Shown: positions 6,233-13,283 of the stretch, one piece after another
Layout: every line of letters starts with the position of its first letter
Position numbering within the stretch: position 1 is the first letter of the stretch
Assembly: GCA_017515125.1 (NCBI GenBank)
Contig: JAFWHP010000020.1
Coordinates: 1-30,682 of the forward strand
Direction: 5' to 3'
Source of the DNA: Candidatus Saccharimonadota bacterium
GTDB taxonomy: Bacteria; Patescibacteriota; Saccharimonadia; Saccharimonadales; Saccharimonadaceae
Length of the DNA stretch: 30,682 nucleotides
Translations under genes and position numbers: made by a program
Notes under the pieces: model-generated
Told to the model about the DNA's origin: nothing
Seen by the model: the letters and a program-made list of their open reading frames with translations, nothing else
Database searches by the model: none

Positions 6233-8032
6233 TTAATCTTCTTCTTCGACGATTGCTAGATGGGATTCGTCGAGCTGGAGTTGGTCGACGGTGGAGGGGG
6301 AGTTCATCATGAGATCTACGCCAGAGCCGTTTTTCGGGAAGGCGACGACGTCACGGATATTCTCGACCCCCTCGAGAACCATGAAGATGCGGTCGAGACC
6401 GGGGGCGCAACCGGCATGGGGCGGAGCGCCGAACTTGAAGGCGCTAAGCATGCCGCCGAATCGTGATTCGACGTATTCATTATTATAACCGAGGATATTA
6501 AAGACTTTATACATAATCTCGGGATTGTAATTGCGGACGGCGCCAGAGCAGACTTCGTAACCGTTCATGACACAATCGAACTGGTCGGCTTTGATTTCGA
6601 GTTTTTCTTGGTCGGTCTTGGCTTGTTCGAGAGCATCTAGACCGCCTTTGGGCATACTGAAAGGGTTGTGGCCGAAATCGAGTTTCTGCTTTTGCTCGTC
6701 CCATTCATAAAATGGAAAGTCAATAACCCAGCAATAGGCAACTTCTTGGGGATTCTTAAGACCAAAATGGTCTGCAAAAGCGATACGAAGCTCGCCGAGG
6801 ACTTTATTGACTTTAGCTCGTTCGTCGGCGCCGAAGAATACTGCGTCGCCAGGCTGAGCGCCGGTCTCTTTTTTGACGGCGGATATTTCAGAGTCGGACA
6901 TGAATTTGAGAATCGGGGATTTGGGGCCATCTTTAGTATATAATATATAGGCAAGACCGCCAGCGCCAAGTTTTCTGGCTTTTTCGGTGAAATCGTCAAT
7001 TTCGCGACGAGTAAGAGTTGCGGCGTTTTGTACGCGGATGGCTTTAACGCAAGGCTGTTTGAATACTTTAAAATCAGTATCTTTAAAGACTGTGGTCAGG
7101 TCGATTAACTCCATACCGTAACGGAGGTCGGGTTTGTCGATACCGTAGGTATCCATAGCGAAATCGAAGGGGAGGCGAGGGATAAGTGAACCTTTTTCGC
7201 AATACTTAGCGGCGGGCTTTGAATTCATGACTAGAGTTTTATCGCTGTATTTGGTGGCGAGGTCGATAAAAAGTGGCTCGATAGTATTGCGAATAGTTTC
7301 GCCGTCTTCGACGAAGGACATCTCCATGTCGAGCTGATAAAAATCGCCGTAAAGACGATCGGCACGAGGATCTTCGTCGCGGAAGCAGGGAGCGATTTGG
7401 AAATATCTGTTAACGCCGCCAACCATGAGGAGTTGTTTGAATTGCTGAGGGGCCTGGGGAAGGGCATAGAATTTGCCGGGATGAAGTCTGGAAGGAACAA
7501 GAAAGTCACGAGCGCCCTCGGGGGAGGAATTGGCGAGAATTGGGGTGGTTACCTCGGTAAAATCATGATCGTACATGTAGTTTCTGATGAAACGATAAAA
7601 ATCGGAACGGCGCCTTAAGAGATTCTGCATGGAGGGGCGACGAAGGTCGAGATAGCGATACTTTAGGCGTTGCTCCTCGGAGGATTTCTCGCCGTCGTCG
7701 TGAGTATTGACAGGGAGAGGAGCGGATTTATTTAATAATTCGAGTGATTCGACGACTAACTCGATAGTCCCGGTGTCGATATTGGGGTTGATTAGATCCT
7801 TGGCGCGCTCGCGAATGGTGCCGGTAGCTCTTAGGACAAATTCGTCGCGGACTGATTCGGCCAGATTAAAAGCATCTGTGGTTTCGGGGGTAACGACGAG
7901 TTGGATAAGGCCGGTATGATCGCGAAGGTCGATAAAGATGAGTCCACCATGGTCGCGGCGGGAATTGACCCAGCCCATGACGGTAATGGATTCTTTGATA
8001 TGGTTTTTGGTTTCGTTTGCTAAGATTCTCAT
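6233..8032 (-). CDS. aspS: aspartyl-tRNA synthetase
   Basis: About 599 aa from the ATG at 8032, the usual length of a bacterial AspRS. The N-terminal OB-fold anticodon domain is seen in VMGWVNSRRDHGGLIFIDLRDHTGLIQ. Class II motif 2 is FRDEDPRADRLYGDFYQLDME, and motif 3 is in GAPPHAGCAPGLDRIFMVL. A GAD insertion domain (GAQPGDAVFFGAD) lies between them. The common QPEFTQ after RADR is replaced by LYGDFYQ. The start overlaps the stop of the DsbA-like gene (ATGA at 8029-8032), implying translational coupling; the frame is open farther upstream to 8149 but that part overlaps the DsbA gene and lacks homology. In CPR bacteria the enzyme may also charge tRNA-Asn, which cannot be judged here. Confidence 0.95.
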   Translation of the reverse strand: MRILANETKNHIKESITVMGWVNSRRDHGGLIFIDLRDHTGLIQLVVTPETTDAFNLAESVRDEFVLRATGTIRERAKDLINPNIDTGTIELVVESLELLNKSAPLPVNTHDDGEKSSEEQRLKYRYLDLRRPSMQNLLRRRSDFYRFIRNYMYDHDFTEVTTPILANSSPEGARDFLVPSRLHPGKFYALPQAPQQFKQLLMVGGVNRYFQIAPCFRDEDPRADRLYGDFYQLDMEMSFVEDGETIRNTIEPLFIDLATKYSDKTLVMNSKPAAKYCEKGSLIPRLPFDFAMDTYGIDKPDLRYGMELIDLTTVFKDTDFKVFKQPCVKAIRVQNAATLTRREIDDFTEKARKLGAGGLAYILYTKDGPKSPILKFMSDSEISAVKKETGAQPGDAVFFGADERAKVNKVLGELRIAFADHFGLKNPQEVAYCWVIDFPFYEWDEQKQKLDFGHNPFSMPKGGLDALEQAKTDQEKLEIKADQFDCVMNGYEVCSGAVRNYNPEIMYKVFNILGYNNEYVESRFGGMLSAFKFGAPPHAGCAPGLDRIFMVLEGVENIRDVVAFPKNGSGVDLMMNSPSTVDQLQLDESHLAIVEEED

Positions 8033-8805
8033 TTTAGTTTGGCCTCTACAATTTTCTTTAATAGTTCGATAAATTTGTCGCCACCCATGGTTTCGTCCCA
8101 AGAGACTGTTTCGCCATTGGCGAGGGTAACTTTGCCGGCTTGACTCCAAGCGATATTCTCGCCGTCTACATAAAAGGCGGGGGTGCTGGGGATGTCAATA
8201 TGGTGGCCGATTCCCATGTCGAAGCTGATTTTCTTGGAAACATTTTCGCTAGCAATGTCTTTTCTGAATTGCTCGAGGTCGCCTTTGCCTTTTGTGACGT
8301 CGGTAAAATACTTTTCGAAAAGTGCGCTGCGTTCGGAGCCGGTAGCGGTTTCCCACTCGGCTTGTTCGGCGAAGAGCTTATCGGCGTAGGCTTTCCAGTA
8401 GCTTTTGCCGTTTTCGTCTTTTTGGAGACCGGCAGCTTCGGCAGCGGAAGCGGCGGCGGTACCGTTCTTATGGTAAGATAGAAGATAGTTACGATAGACT
8501 ACGGCAAGCTTACCATCTAGCTCTTCGATAGCTTTGTTGACCTTAGGATTGATGGAGGCGCAGCCGGGGCATTGATAATCGGCATACTCGTAGACGACAA
8601 CTGGGGCAGATTGACTACCCTTGACATGGTCGCCAATATTGCCGTTATCATCATTTGCTTCGATAATTGAGTGGAAATTGTATTGGTCGAAATTGACCTT
8701 TTTATTGTTGGCATCAATGACGGAGTAGGTCGCCACACCGAGAAGGGCAAAGATAATGCCGCCAACAATTAACCAGATGACTTGAAAGCCTTGACGATTT
8801 TTCAT
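8029..8805 (-). CDS. membrane-anchored DsbA-like thiol oxidoreductase
   Basis: A 258-aa protein with a short basic start, one transmembrane helix (residues about 8-30, VIWLIVGGIIFALLGVATYS) and an extracytoplasmic thioredoxin-fold domain of the DsbA/Thioredoxin_4 type. The active site is CPGC at residues 79-82 within YADYQCPGCASINP. The cis-proline loop is IPSTPAFYVDG. It probably makes or shuffles disulfides in exported proteins; several secreted proteins in the window contain paired cysteines (for example 17307-18761). An RBS AAGGAG lies before the ATG, and a minus-strand TGATATAAT at 8843-8851 could drive it with a leader of about 30 nt. It is coupled to aspS. Confidence 0.85.
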   Translation of the reverse strand: MKNRQGFQVIWLIVGGIIFALLGVATYSVIDANNKKVNFDQYNFHSIIEANDDNGNIGDHVKGSQSAPVVVYEYADYQCPGCASINPKVNKAIEELDGKLAVVYRNYLLSYHKNGTAAASAAEAAGLQKDENGKSYWKAYADKLFAEQAEWETATGSERSALFEKYFTDVTKGKGDLEQFRKDIASENVSKKISFDMGIGHHIDIPSTPAFYVDGENIAWSQAGKVTLANGETVSWDETMGGDKFIELLKKIVEAKLK

Positions 8806-8835
8806 TAATAACTCCTTAGGTTTTAATTTAAGTGT

Positions 8836-8848
8836 TATAATAATTATA
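8836..8848. promoter_or_regulatory. overlapping divergent promoters, dsbA-like and CBS genes
   Basis: On the + strand TGTTATAAT has its -10 at 8836-8841, 9 nt before the ATG at 8851. On the - strand TGATATAAT has its -10 at 8843-8848. The two extended -10s are side by side, so polymerase could occupy only one at a time. Confidence 0.5.
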
Positions 8849-8850
8849 TC

Positions 8851-9447
8851 ATGTTCGAAAGATTAATGCGAAAAATCGTACAGATGATTGATCCGAAGCT
8901 TGAGAAGTATCGCCCTAGAAAGCCGGTAATATCGGAGTCGCTGAAGCCGAAGAAAGCGCCCGAGTATGTTCCGAAAACTTTGGAGGATTTTATTGGTGTG
9001 ATACAGCGTACGCCGATAGACATTTTGTCGGCAAGGGATCGGGCGCGGATAGCGGCGGTTATGAGTTTTGAAGATAAAAAGGTAAAGGATTTGATGGCGG
9101 AAAAGGAGAAGATCGTTTTTGTGAAGAAAAATGAGGTTTTAGGGCCTTTAATGCTGGATAAGTTATATAAATCGGGGTTTACGAGTTTTCCGGTGATAGA
9201 TGAGAAGGAAAAAGTGATTGGGATTATTCATACGGAGGCTTTGAATGCGCTTGAGATAAAAAAGACGGAGAAGGCGGAGAAATATATGGATAAGAAAGTT
9301 AATTATATACGAGAGGATGATAGTCTAGAAGCGGTGCTGATTGAAATCGAGCAGACGGATTGTTGTTATTTTCTAGTGCATGATAAGGATGAGCGTCTTA
9401 CGGGTTGTTTTACGATACAAATGTTGTTAGGGTATTTGGTAGGTTAG
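8851..9447 (+). CDS. CBS-domain protein
   Basis: A 198-aa protein. Residues about 60-198 form a pair of CBS motifs: VKDLMAEKEKIVFVKKNEVLGPLMLDKLYKSGFTSFPVIDEKEKVIGIIH, then VNYIREDDSLEAVLIEIEQTDCCYFLVHDKDERLTGCFTIQMLLGYL. The pattern resembles the CBS pair of CorC/CNNM-type proteins, but the membrane domain and transporter-associated C-terminal domain of those proteins are missing. It may therefore be a stand-alone adenine-nucleotide sensor. Residues 1-55 are basic and unassigned. The ATG is 9 nt after an extended -10. The next gene begins 28 nt downstream and may be co-transcribed. Confidence 0.75.
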   Translation: MFERLMRKIVQMIDPKLEKYRPRKPVISESLKPKKAPEYVPKTLEDFIGVIQRTPIDILSARDRARIAAVMSFEDKKVKDLMAEKEKIVFVKKNEVLGPLMLDKLYKSGFTSFPVIDEKEKVIGIIHTEALNALEIKKTEKAEKYMDKKVNYIREDDSLEAVLIEIEQTDCCYFLVHDKDERLTGCFTIQMLLGYLVG

Positions 9448-9475
9448 GAAGAGTAGACTAAAGGTAATTTGAAAA

Positions 9476-10150
9476 ATGAAAAAGCGTGGGCGAATTAAAA
9501 TACATAGAATTAAAACGTGGCAATTGCTGATAGTACTGGTTCCGCTAGTTTTTCTGGATGCTACGATGCTTCGGATGGATCATATTAGGATGACGGAGTT
9601 GCGTAGTGCGGTACTTGATGCGGATGCGGCGGAAAATGATGAGGAAGTGGCGCGGACTTTGGAGGAGCTAAGGAAGTTTGTGCTATCTAATATGGTAATA
9701 AATGTGATAGATGATAATGGAACGCAAAAGATTACTTTTGGGACGGGGCCGTTTTATTTGGAGCATCAATATATACAGGCGGCAAATCAGGCTTTGGCGG
9801 AGGCGGAGTCCAAGATTACTTCTGACAGCAATCCGAACGGGAATATTTATGCACTAGCTTCGGAAACTTGTAAAGCATTAGCGATTTCGAATGGGTGGAC
9901 GTGGGATAATCCAAATTATATTAATTGTATGGTTTCGGAGATTCAAAAATATCCGGCGGCAAATGAGATTCAGGATACAATCAAAGCGAGTCTGCCGTCG
10001 ACGGAACTTTATAGACGGGAGTTTTCGTCGCCGGTGTGGGCGCCGACGGTGACGGGGTTTTTGATTTTGATTACGATTTTGCTTATTGTTGTAATTTTGT
10101 GTAGAATGATTGTTTGGATTATATTGAGGTTATCCCTATTATTTGTGTAA
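9476..10150 (+). CDS. unknown membrane protein with two terminal helices
   Basis: A 224-aa protein I do not recognise. A basic N-terminus (KKRGRIKIHRIK) is followed by a hydrophobic segment at about 16-31 (LLIVLVPLVFLDATML). The middle domain, about 150 residues and probably outside the cell, has acidic helices and two conserved-looking cysteines (ETCKAL, NYINCMV). A second transmembrane helix lies at about 187-223. It is likely in one unit with the CBS gene upstream. The hairpin-like layout of an ectodomain held by both ends recalls some cell-envelope sensors, but no function can be assigned. Confidence 0.6.
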   Translation: MKKRGRIKIHRIKTWQLLIVLVPLVFLDATMLRMDHIRMTELRSAVLDADAAENDEEVARTLEELRKFVLSNMVINVIDDNGTQKITFGTGPFYLEHQYIQAANQALAEAESKITSDSNPNGNIYALASETCKALAISNGWTWDNPNYINCMVSEIQKYPAANEIQDTIKASLPSTELYRREFSSPVWAPTVTGFLILITILLIVVILCRMIVWIILRLSLLFV

Positions 10151-10177
10151 GTTGTTGCGAAAATGTGAAAAAATCTC

Positions 10178-10206
10178 TTGACAATTTGGGGGAGGAATCA
10201 TAAGAT
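10178..10206 (+). promoter_or_regulatory. strong sigma-70-type promoter
   Basis: TTGACA (10178-10183), a 17-bp spacer, then TAAGAT (10201-10206). It precedes a 32-nt leader with the RBS AAGGAGG, so this gene, unlike many neighbours, has a conventional leader. Confidence 0.8.
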
Positions 10207-10238
10207 AAAAATATACTAACTTAAGGAGGAAAGCTAAA

Positions 10239-10442
10239 ATGGCTTACGAACATACTAACAGTAAAGGTGTAAAGTACTATCTACACAAATCCGAGGTGAC
10301 TCTCCGCGGTGGCAAGCCACAGACGATTTATTTCTTTACGAAAGATGAGAAGGGCGGTAAAGGTACGCCTTGTGATTTGCCGGAGGATAGGCAGGTTTGT
10401 GAGAATCCGAGGAATGGGTTCTTAACTCTCAAAAAGAAATAA
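10239..10442 (+). CDS. small conserved protein (YYLHKSEVTLRGG family)
   Basis: A 67-aa basic protein. The pattern HTNSKGVKYYLHKSEVTLRGGKPQTIYFFTKDEK, ending in ENPRNGFLTLKKK, matches from memory a small protein of unknown function that recurs in Saccharibacteria and other bacteria. It has no membrane segment and no cysteine pair except C46 and C54. A consensus promoter, an AAGGAGG ribosome binding site and a Lys-rich C-terminus suggest an abundant product, perhaps nucleic-acid or ribosome associated; that last point is inference. It is followed by the paired hairpin repeats at 10446-10651. Confidence 0.8.
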   Translation: MAYEHTNSKGVKYYLHKSEVTLRGGKPQTIYFFTKDEKGGKGTPCDLPEDRQVCENPRNGFLTLKKK

Positions 10443-10445
10443 TTC

Positions 10446-10651
10446 CTGTTAAAACCCGTCATCTTGGCATTTTTCCTCATTCGCTCGTCCAGTAGACGCG
10501 CTTCATTCGGAGAAAATACCAACCTGACGGGTTTTTCCTAGGAATTATAAAAAGTGCCACTGTTAAAACCCGCCATCTCGGCATTTTTCCTCGCTCGCTC
10601 GTCGATTAAGACGCGCTTCGCTCGGAGAAAATACCAACCTGGTGGGTTTTT
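10446..10651. repeat. two tandem ~91-bp long-hairpin repeats
   Basis: Copy 1 is 10446-10536 and copy 2 is 10560-10651; they are about 85-90% alike. Each is a long hairpin closed by AAAACCCG-x-CA arms and ending in GGGTTTTT. Between copies the closing stem changes in a paired way: T:A becomes C:G and G:C becomes G:U. This suggests the RNA or DNA fold is maintained. The first can act as terminator for the small gene upstream; the reason for two is unknown. Confidence 0.7.
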
Positions 10652-10663
10652 ATTGTTCTATCG

Positions 10664-10691
10664 CATAATTCGCGCATTTCGGGAGCTCCGT
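10664..10691. repeat. partial copy of the MITE-like end
   Basis: GCATAATTCGCGCATTTCGG followed by GAGCTCCG matches the left part of the elements at 3321 and 23416. Only this end is present, so it looks like a decayed fragment. Confidence 0.6.
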
Positions 10692-10715
10692 TTTTGTCAT
10701 CTTTATAATTAAAAT

Positions 10716-10737
10716 AAACCCCTTTGGGGTTTGTTTT
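10716..10737. terminator. hairpin AAACCCC-TTT-GGGGTTT
   Basis: A perfect 7-bp stem (10716-10722 with 10726-10732) followed by TGTTTTGATT on the + strand, with an A-rich flank that gives a T-run on the - strand. It could stop leftward transcripts from tRNA-Ile and its trailing element. Confidence 0.6.
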
Positions 10738-10742
10738 GATTA

Positions 10743-10919
10743 TGATGGGGATGCCAGGACTCTGTTTGCCTAGCGGCAAACATACCTACGGGCGTCGTCT
10801 CGGAAAATAATAAATATATTTATTATTTTCGCTCGTCTCCTACGTAGGGCGAACCTACGGTTCTCGTCCTGTCATTTTGCCACAGACGAAAAAAGGCCCG
10901 TTGGGTCTTTTTACGACTG
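10743..10919 (-). repeat. tRNA-Ile 3'-end duplication with structured insert
   Basis: The 15-bp word at 10748-10762 is an exact copy of 10925-10939 in the 3' end of tRNA-Ile. The 177-bp segment between them on the minus strand holds a two-way terminator hairpin near 10889-10912 (AAAAGGCCCGTTGGGTCTTT), a T-arm-like GTAGG-GCGAA-CCTAC, an AT-rich hairpin (AAAATAATAAATATATTTAT) and TTTGCC-TAGC-GGCAAA next to the tRNA fragment. It shares the ordered words CGGGCGTC, CTC, CTCG, TCCTACG and GCGAACC with the element after tRNA-Arg. Confidence 0.65.
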
Positions 10920-10996
10920 TGGTAGGGATGCCAGGACTCGAACCTGGGACACTGCGTGTATAAGACGCATGCTCTAACCAACTGAGCTACATCCCC
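10920..10996 (-). tRNA. tRNA-Ile(UAU)
   Basis: A full cloverleaf on the minus strand with encoded CCA: acceptor GGGGATG/CATCCCT with G1:U72, D-arm AGCTCAGTTGGTTAGAGC, anticodon stem TGCGT/ACGCA, and T-stem CCAGG/CCTGG. The loop CTTATAC gives anticodon TAT (bases 10960-10962), reading AUA codons. Most bacteria read AUA with a lysidine-modified CAU tRNA instead. Confidence 0.9.
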
Positions 10997-11025
10997 ACAT
11001 ATGTGTTATTTTATCACAAAAATGC

Positions 11026-11031
11026 TATAAT
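11026..11031 (+). promoter_or_regulatory. extended -10, leaderless, DivIC-like gene
   Basis: TGCTATAAT, with TATAAT ending 7 nt before the ATG at 11039. It supports 11039 and not the upstream in-frame start at 11003. Confidence 0.55.
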
Positions 11032-11038
11032 TGTAAGC

Positions 11039-11470
11039 ATGAACAAGTTGAGGACGTGGATTAGAAGGATTGTGTATTATATGAAACATGATTTTTTGAC
11101 ATTGGAGAACGTGGTTTTGTCTTTTGCGATTGTGCTTTGCCTTGTTTGGACGTATCAGTCGATTACGGCTATGTCGAGAAACTGGGATTTGTCGGAAAAG
11201 CTGGCGGCGGAGAAAAGGGAATTGGAACTAATAAATATTGAAGTACAGGCAGCGGAACTTGAAAATGAGTATTATAAGTCGGCAGAGTATCAGGAACTTT
11301 TGGCGCGAAAGAGTTTGGATAAGCAGTTGCCAGGAGAAAAAATGGTAGTGATGCCGAAAAACTCAGATGAGGCAAAAACAAGACATCAGAATACGACGGA
11401 GGTTTCGGTGGCGGAAAAAGAGTATTCGAATTTTGAAAAATGGATGAAATTTTTGTTTCCGAGTTATTAG
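11039..11470 (+). CDS. DivIC/FtsL-like cell-division protein
   Basis: About 143 aa from the ATG at 11039. It is a bitopic membrane protein: short basic cytoplasmic tail, one transmembrane helix (about 23-42, NVVLSFAIVLCLVWTYQSI), an external coiled coil (LAAEKRELELINIEVQAAELENEYY), then YQELLARKSLDKQLPGEKMVVMP. That last motif matches the end of the septum formation initiator (DivIC/FtsL) family, where it reads roughly ARK-x-L-x-x-x-PGEKVVV-x-P. Such proteins help assemble the divisome with FtsQ-type partners. A charged C-terminal tail of about 40 residues extends past the usual family end. The start is set by an extended -10 seven bases upstream. Confidence 0.75.
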   Translation: MNKLRTWIRRIVYYMKHDFLTLENVVLSFAIVLCLVWTYQSITAMSRNWDLSEKLAAEKRELELINIEVQAAELENEYYKSAEYQELLARKSLDKQLPGEKMVVMPKNSDEAKTRHQNTTEVSVAEKEYSNFEKWMKFLFPSY

Positions 11471-11488
11471 TTTTGATGATGCTTATGA

Positions 11489-11494
11489 TATAAT
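11489..11494 (+). promoter_or_regulatory. extended -10, leaderless, first pilin-like gene
   Basis: TGATATAAT followed by GGTAGT and the ATG at 11501. The same 18-base arrangement (TGATATAATGGTAGTATG) precedes the PilB-like gene at 3611, hinting at matched expression. Confidence 0.6.
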
Positions 11495-11500
11495 GGTAGT

Positions 11501-12304
11501 ATGAGGAAGAACAAGCTTGGATTTACTTTGATTGAAGTTTCGCTTTTTTTGGCGATAACTGGGTTATTGTTTTTGGGGGTTACGCTAGGGGTGCAAAATT
11601 CGATTTATCAGCAAAGGTATAATGATGCGGTGCAGAGTTTTGCTAATTTCTTGAGCAATATATATGATGAGGTGCTGAATGTGCAGAGTTTGACGAATGG
11701 GCGGCATGATAAGGCAATTTATGGGAAGTTGTTGACGTTCGGCGAGGAGAAAGATAGTAATAATGACCAGGTGCTTTATGTATATGATGTGATTGGGAAA
11801 ACAGTGAATTCGGGGGATCTCGGGAGTGGGACAACTTTAAGGTTGTTGCAGCAGTTGGGGGCTGATGTATTGTTTAGAGAAAATCGGGATGAAAAATATA
11901 AGGCTGTGGGAATAATTGAAGTTTATAAGCCAAGCTGGGGCGCGAGGGTGCAGGTTGCGGATCCGAATGAGTTTAAGGATTATGAGGGTACAATACTGAT
12001 TGTCAGGGATCCGAGGTCGGGGACGGTGAGGACTTTTGTGAGGGATGAAGTCTTGAAGGTTAACGAAACGATTGAATATTTTTCGAATGCCGAACCGGGC
12101 GAGACCGAAGAATCGCCGCATATTTTGCGAGATTTGCTGACGGCGGAGAATTTCCAATCTAGCCAGGTGGATTTCTGTATTAATCCAAATGGCGAAGGCG
12201 AGAGTAATCGACGGACTGATATTAGATTAATGGAGAGTGCAATGAACTCGTCTGGTGTAGAAGTGCTACCGCTTGATAGTGATGAGAACTTGTGCAACAA
12301 GTAA
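11501..12304 (+). CDS. prepilin-like protein (type IV pilus minor pilin/pseudopilin)
   Basis: A 267-aa protein beginning MRKNKLGFTLIEVSLFLAITGLLFLGVTLG: a short basic leader, the prepilin peptidase site G/FTLIE with Glu at +5, and a hydrophobic N-terminal helix. A globular domain of over 200 residues follows, large for a major pilin, so it is more likely a minor pilin or pseudopilin. Two cysteines near the C-terminus (DFCINPNGEG and ENLCNK) could form the D-region disulfide loop of type IV pilins. It heads a run of three pilus-type genes on the same strand and would be assembled with the ATPase encoded at 3611-5233. Confidence 0.85.
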   Translation: MRKNKLGFTLIEVSLFLAITGLLFLGVTLGVQNSIYQQRYNDAVQSFANFLSNIYDEVLNVQSLTNGRHDKAIYGKLLTFGEEKDSNNDQVLYVYDVIGKTVNSGDLGSGTTLRLLQQLGADVLFRENRDEKYKAVGIIEVYKPSWGARVQVADPNEFKDYEGTILIVRDPRSGTVRTFVRDEVLKVNETIEYFSNAEPGETEESPHILRDLLTAENFQSSQVDFCINPNGEGESNRRTDIRLMESAMNSSGVEVLPLDSDENLCNK

Positions 12305-12358
12305 AACTAAGGGTGAATGAATAAATCGGGTTTAATGCTTAAGTCTAAAAGTTTATGT

Positions 12359-12364
12359 TATAAT
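12359..12364 (+). promoter_or_regulatory. extended -10, leaderless, second pilin-like gene
   Basis: TGTTATAAT, then GGTAAT and the ATG at 12371. It shows that the ATG at 12317 is not needed and that the leader peptide starts MVKQKSRFGFTLIE. Confidence 0.6.
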
Positions 12365-12370
12365 GGTAAT

Positions 12371-13282
12371 ATGGTAAAGCAAAAGAGTAGGTTTGGGTTT
12401 ACTTTGATTGAGCTTTCTTTATCTTTGATTTTTATTTCTACATTGTCGCTTACGGTGGTGGTTGTGCTTGCAAATGCGATTTCTTCATATCATCGTAGCA
12501 TTACTTTGAATCAGGTCAATACCACGGGGACGAATTTGGTTGACGACATGAGATTGGCAGTACAGCAGTCTTCGGCTGGTAAAATAGAGAATATGTGCGA
12601 GAGAATATACGGTGGTACCAATGATAATTGTCTAAAAGATCATGGAAATGGTTTTTTGTTGTTGACTAGAAATGGGTCTGTAAAAATGAAAGGTGCCAGT
12701 GAGCCGATTGGGACAGATATTCCACTTACTGGGGTTTTTTGCACTGGAGTTTATTCGTATATTTGGAATTCTGGGTATTTGTTTAATACTAATTTTGAGT
12801 CATCAGTCAGTAAGGCTTCACTAAAGTATAATAATGATAAGGTAGTGAGTGATTTTAAACTATTAAAAGTGGAGGATTCGGAGCGAGCGGTTTGTGTTGC
12901 GGCGACACGCGTGAGAGGCAATAGAGTAACTGGGGATTATTCAAAAGTAGATGTGCCGGATGAGTTGAATATTGCTTTGGTGGGTTTGGTAAGAGAAGGA
13001 GAGGCGGTAATTGTGGATGAGGAACCGATGGAGCTTTTGGCTGGAAGTGAAAATAGTTTGGCACTTTATGATTTGACTTCGGAAGTTTCCGAGCAGGGCG
13101 ATACTGCTAAGAACTTATATTATTATACCTCGTTTATATTAGGTACTATACAGGGTGGTATAAATATCAATGCAAGTGGTGGGTTTTGTGCGGCGCCAGA
13201 AGAGCATATTGGTTTGATAGAGGGTTTTGATTATTGTGCGATAAATAAATTTAATTTTGCCGCTATGGCGAATGGAGGATAA
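12371..13282 (+). CDS. prepilin-like protein (second minor pilin)
   Basis: About 303 aa from 12371. The start MVKQKSRFGFTLIELSLSLIFISTLSLTVVVVLAN is a class III signal: basic leader, G/FTLIE cleavage site and hydrophobic helix. An in-frame ATG at 12317 would add 18 residues of ordinary sequence in front of the leader and is less likely, because the extended -10 lies 6 nt before 12371. The globular part has several cysteines (MCERIYGGTNDNC; VFCTG; CAAPEEHIGLIEGFDYC), possibly disulfide-bonded by the DsbA-like enzyme encoded at 8029-8805. It ends 1 base before the start of the next gene, so the two are translated from one message. Confidence 0.82.
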   Translation: MVKQKSRFGFTLIELSLSLIFISTLSLTVVVVLANAISSYHRSITLNQVNTTGTNLVDDMRLAVQQSSAGKIENMCERIYGGTNDNCLKDHGNGFLLLTRNGSVKMKGASEPIGTDIPLTGVFCTGVYSYIWNSGYLFNTNFESSVSKASLKYNNDKVVSDFKLLKVEDSERAVCVAATRVRGNRVTGDYSKVDVPDELNIALVGLVREGEAVIVDEEPMELLAGSENSLALYDLTSEVSEQGDTAKNLYYYTSFILGTIQGGININASGGFCAAPEEHIGLIEGFDYCAINKFNFAAMANGG

Positions 13283-13283
13283 A

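Noticed and set aside
8033..8149. Upstream extension of aspS to 8149
   Set aside because: The added 39 residues overlap the DsbA-like gene and are unlike AspRS; the ATGA overlap at 8029-8032 gives the right start.
10446..10651. CRISPR array
   Set aside because: Only two units, each a long hairpin with no short spacers and no cas genes nearby.
12317..12370. Start of the second pilin-like gene at 12317
   Set aside because: The extended -10 at 12359-12364 lies inside this stretch, and prepilin leaders are short, so 12371 is preferred.
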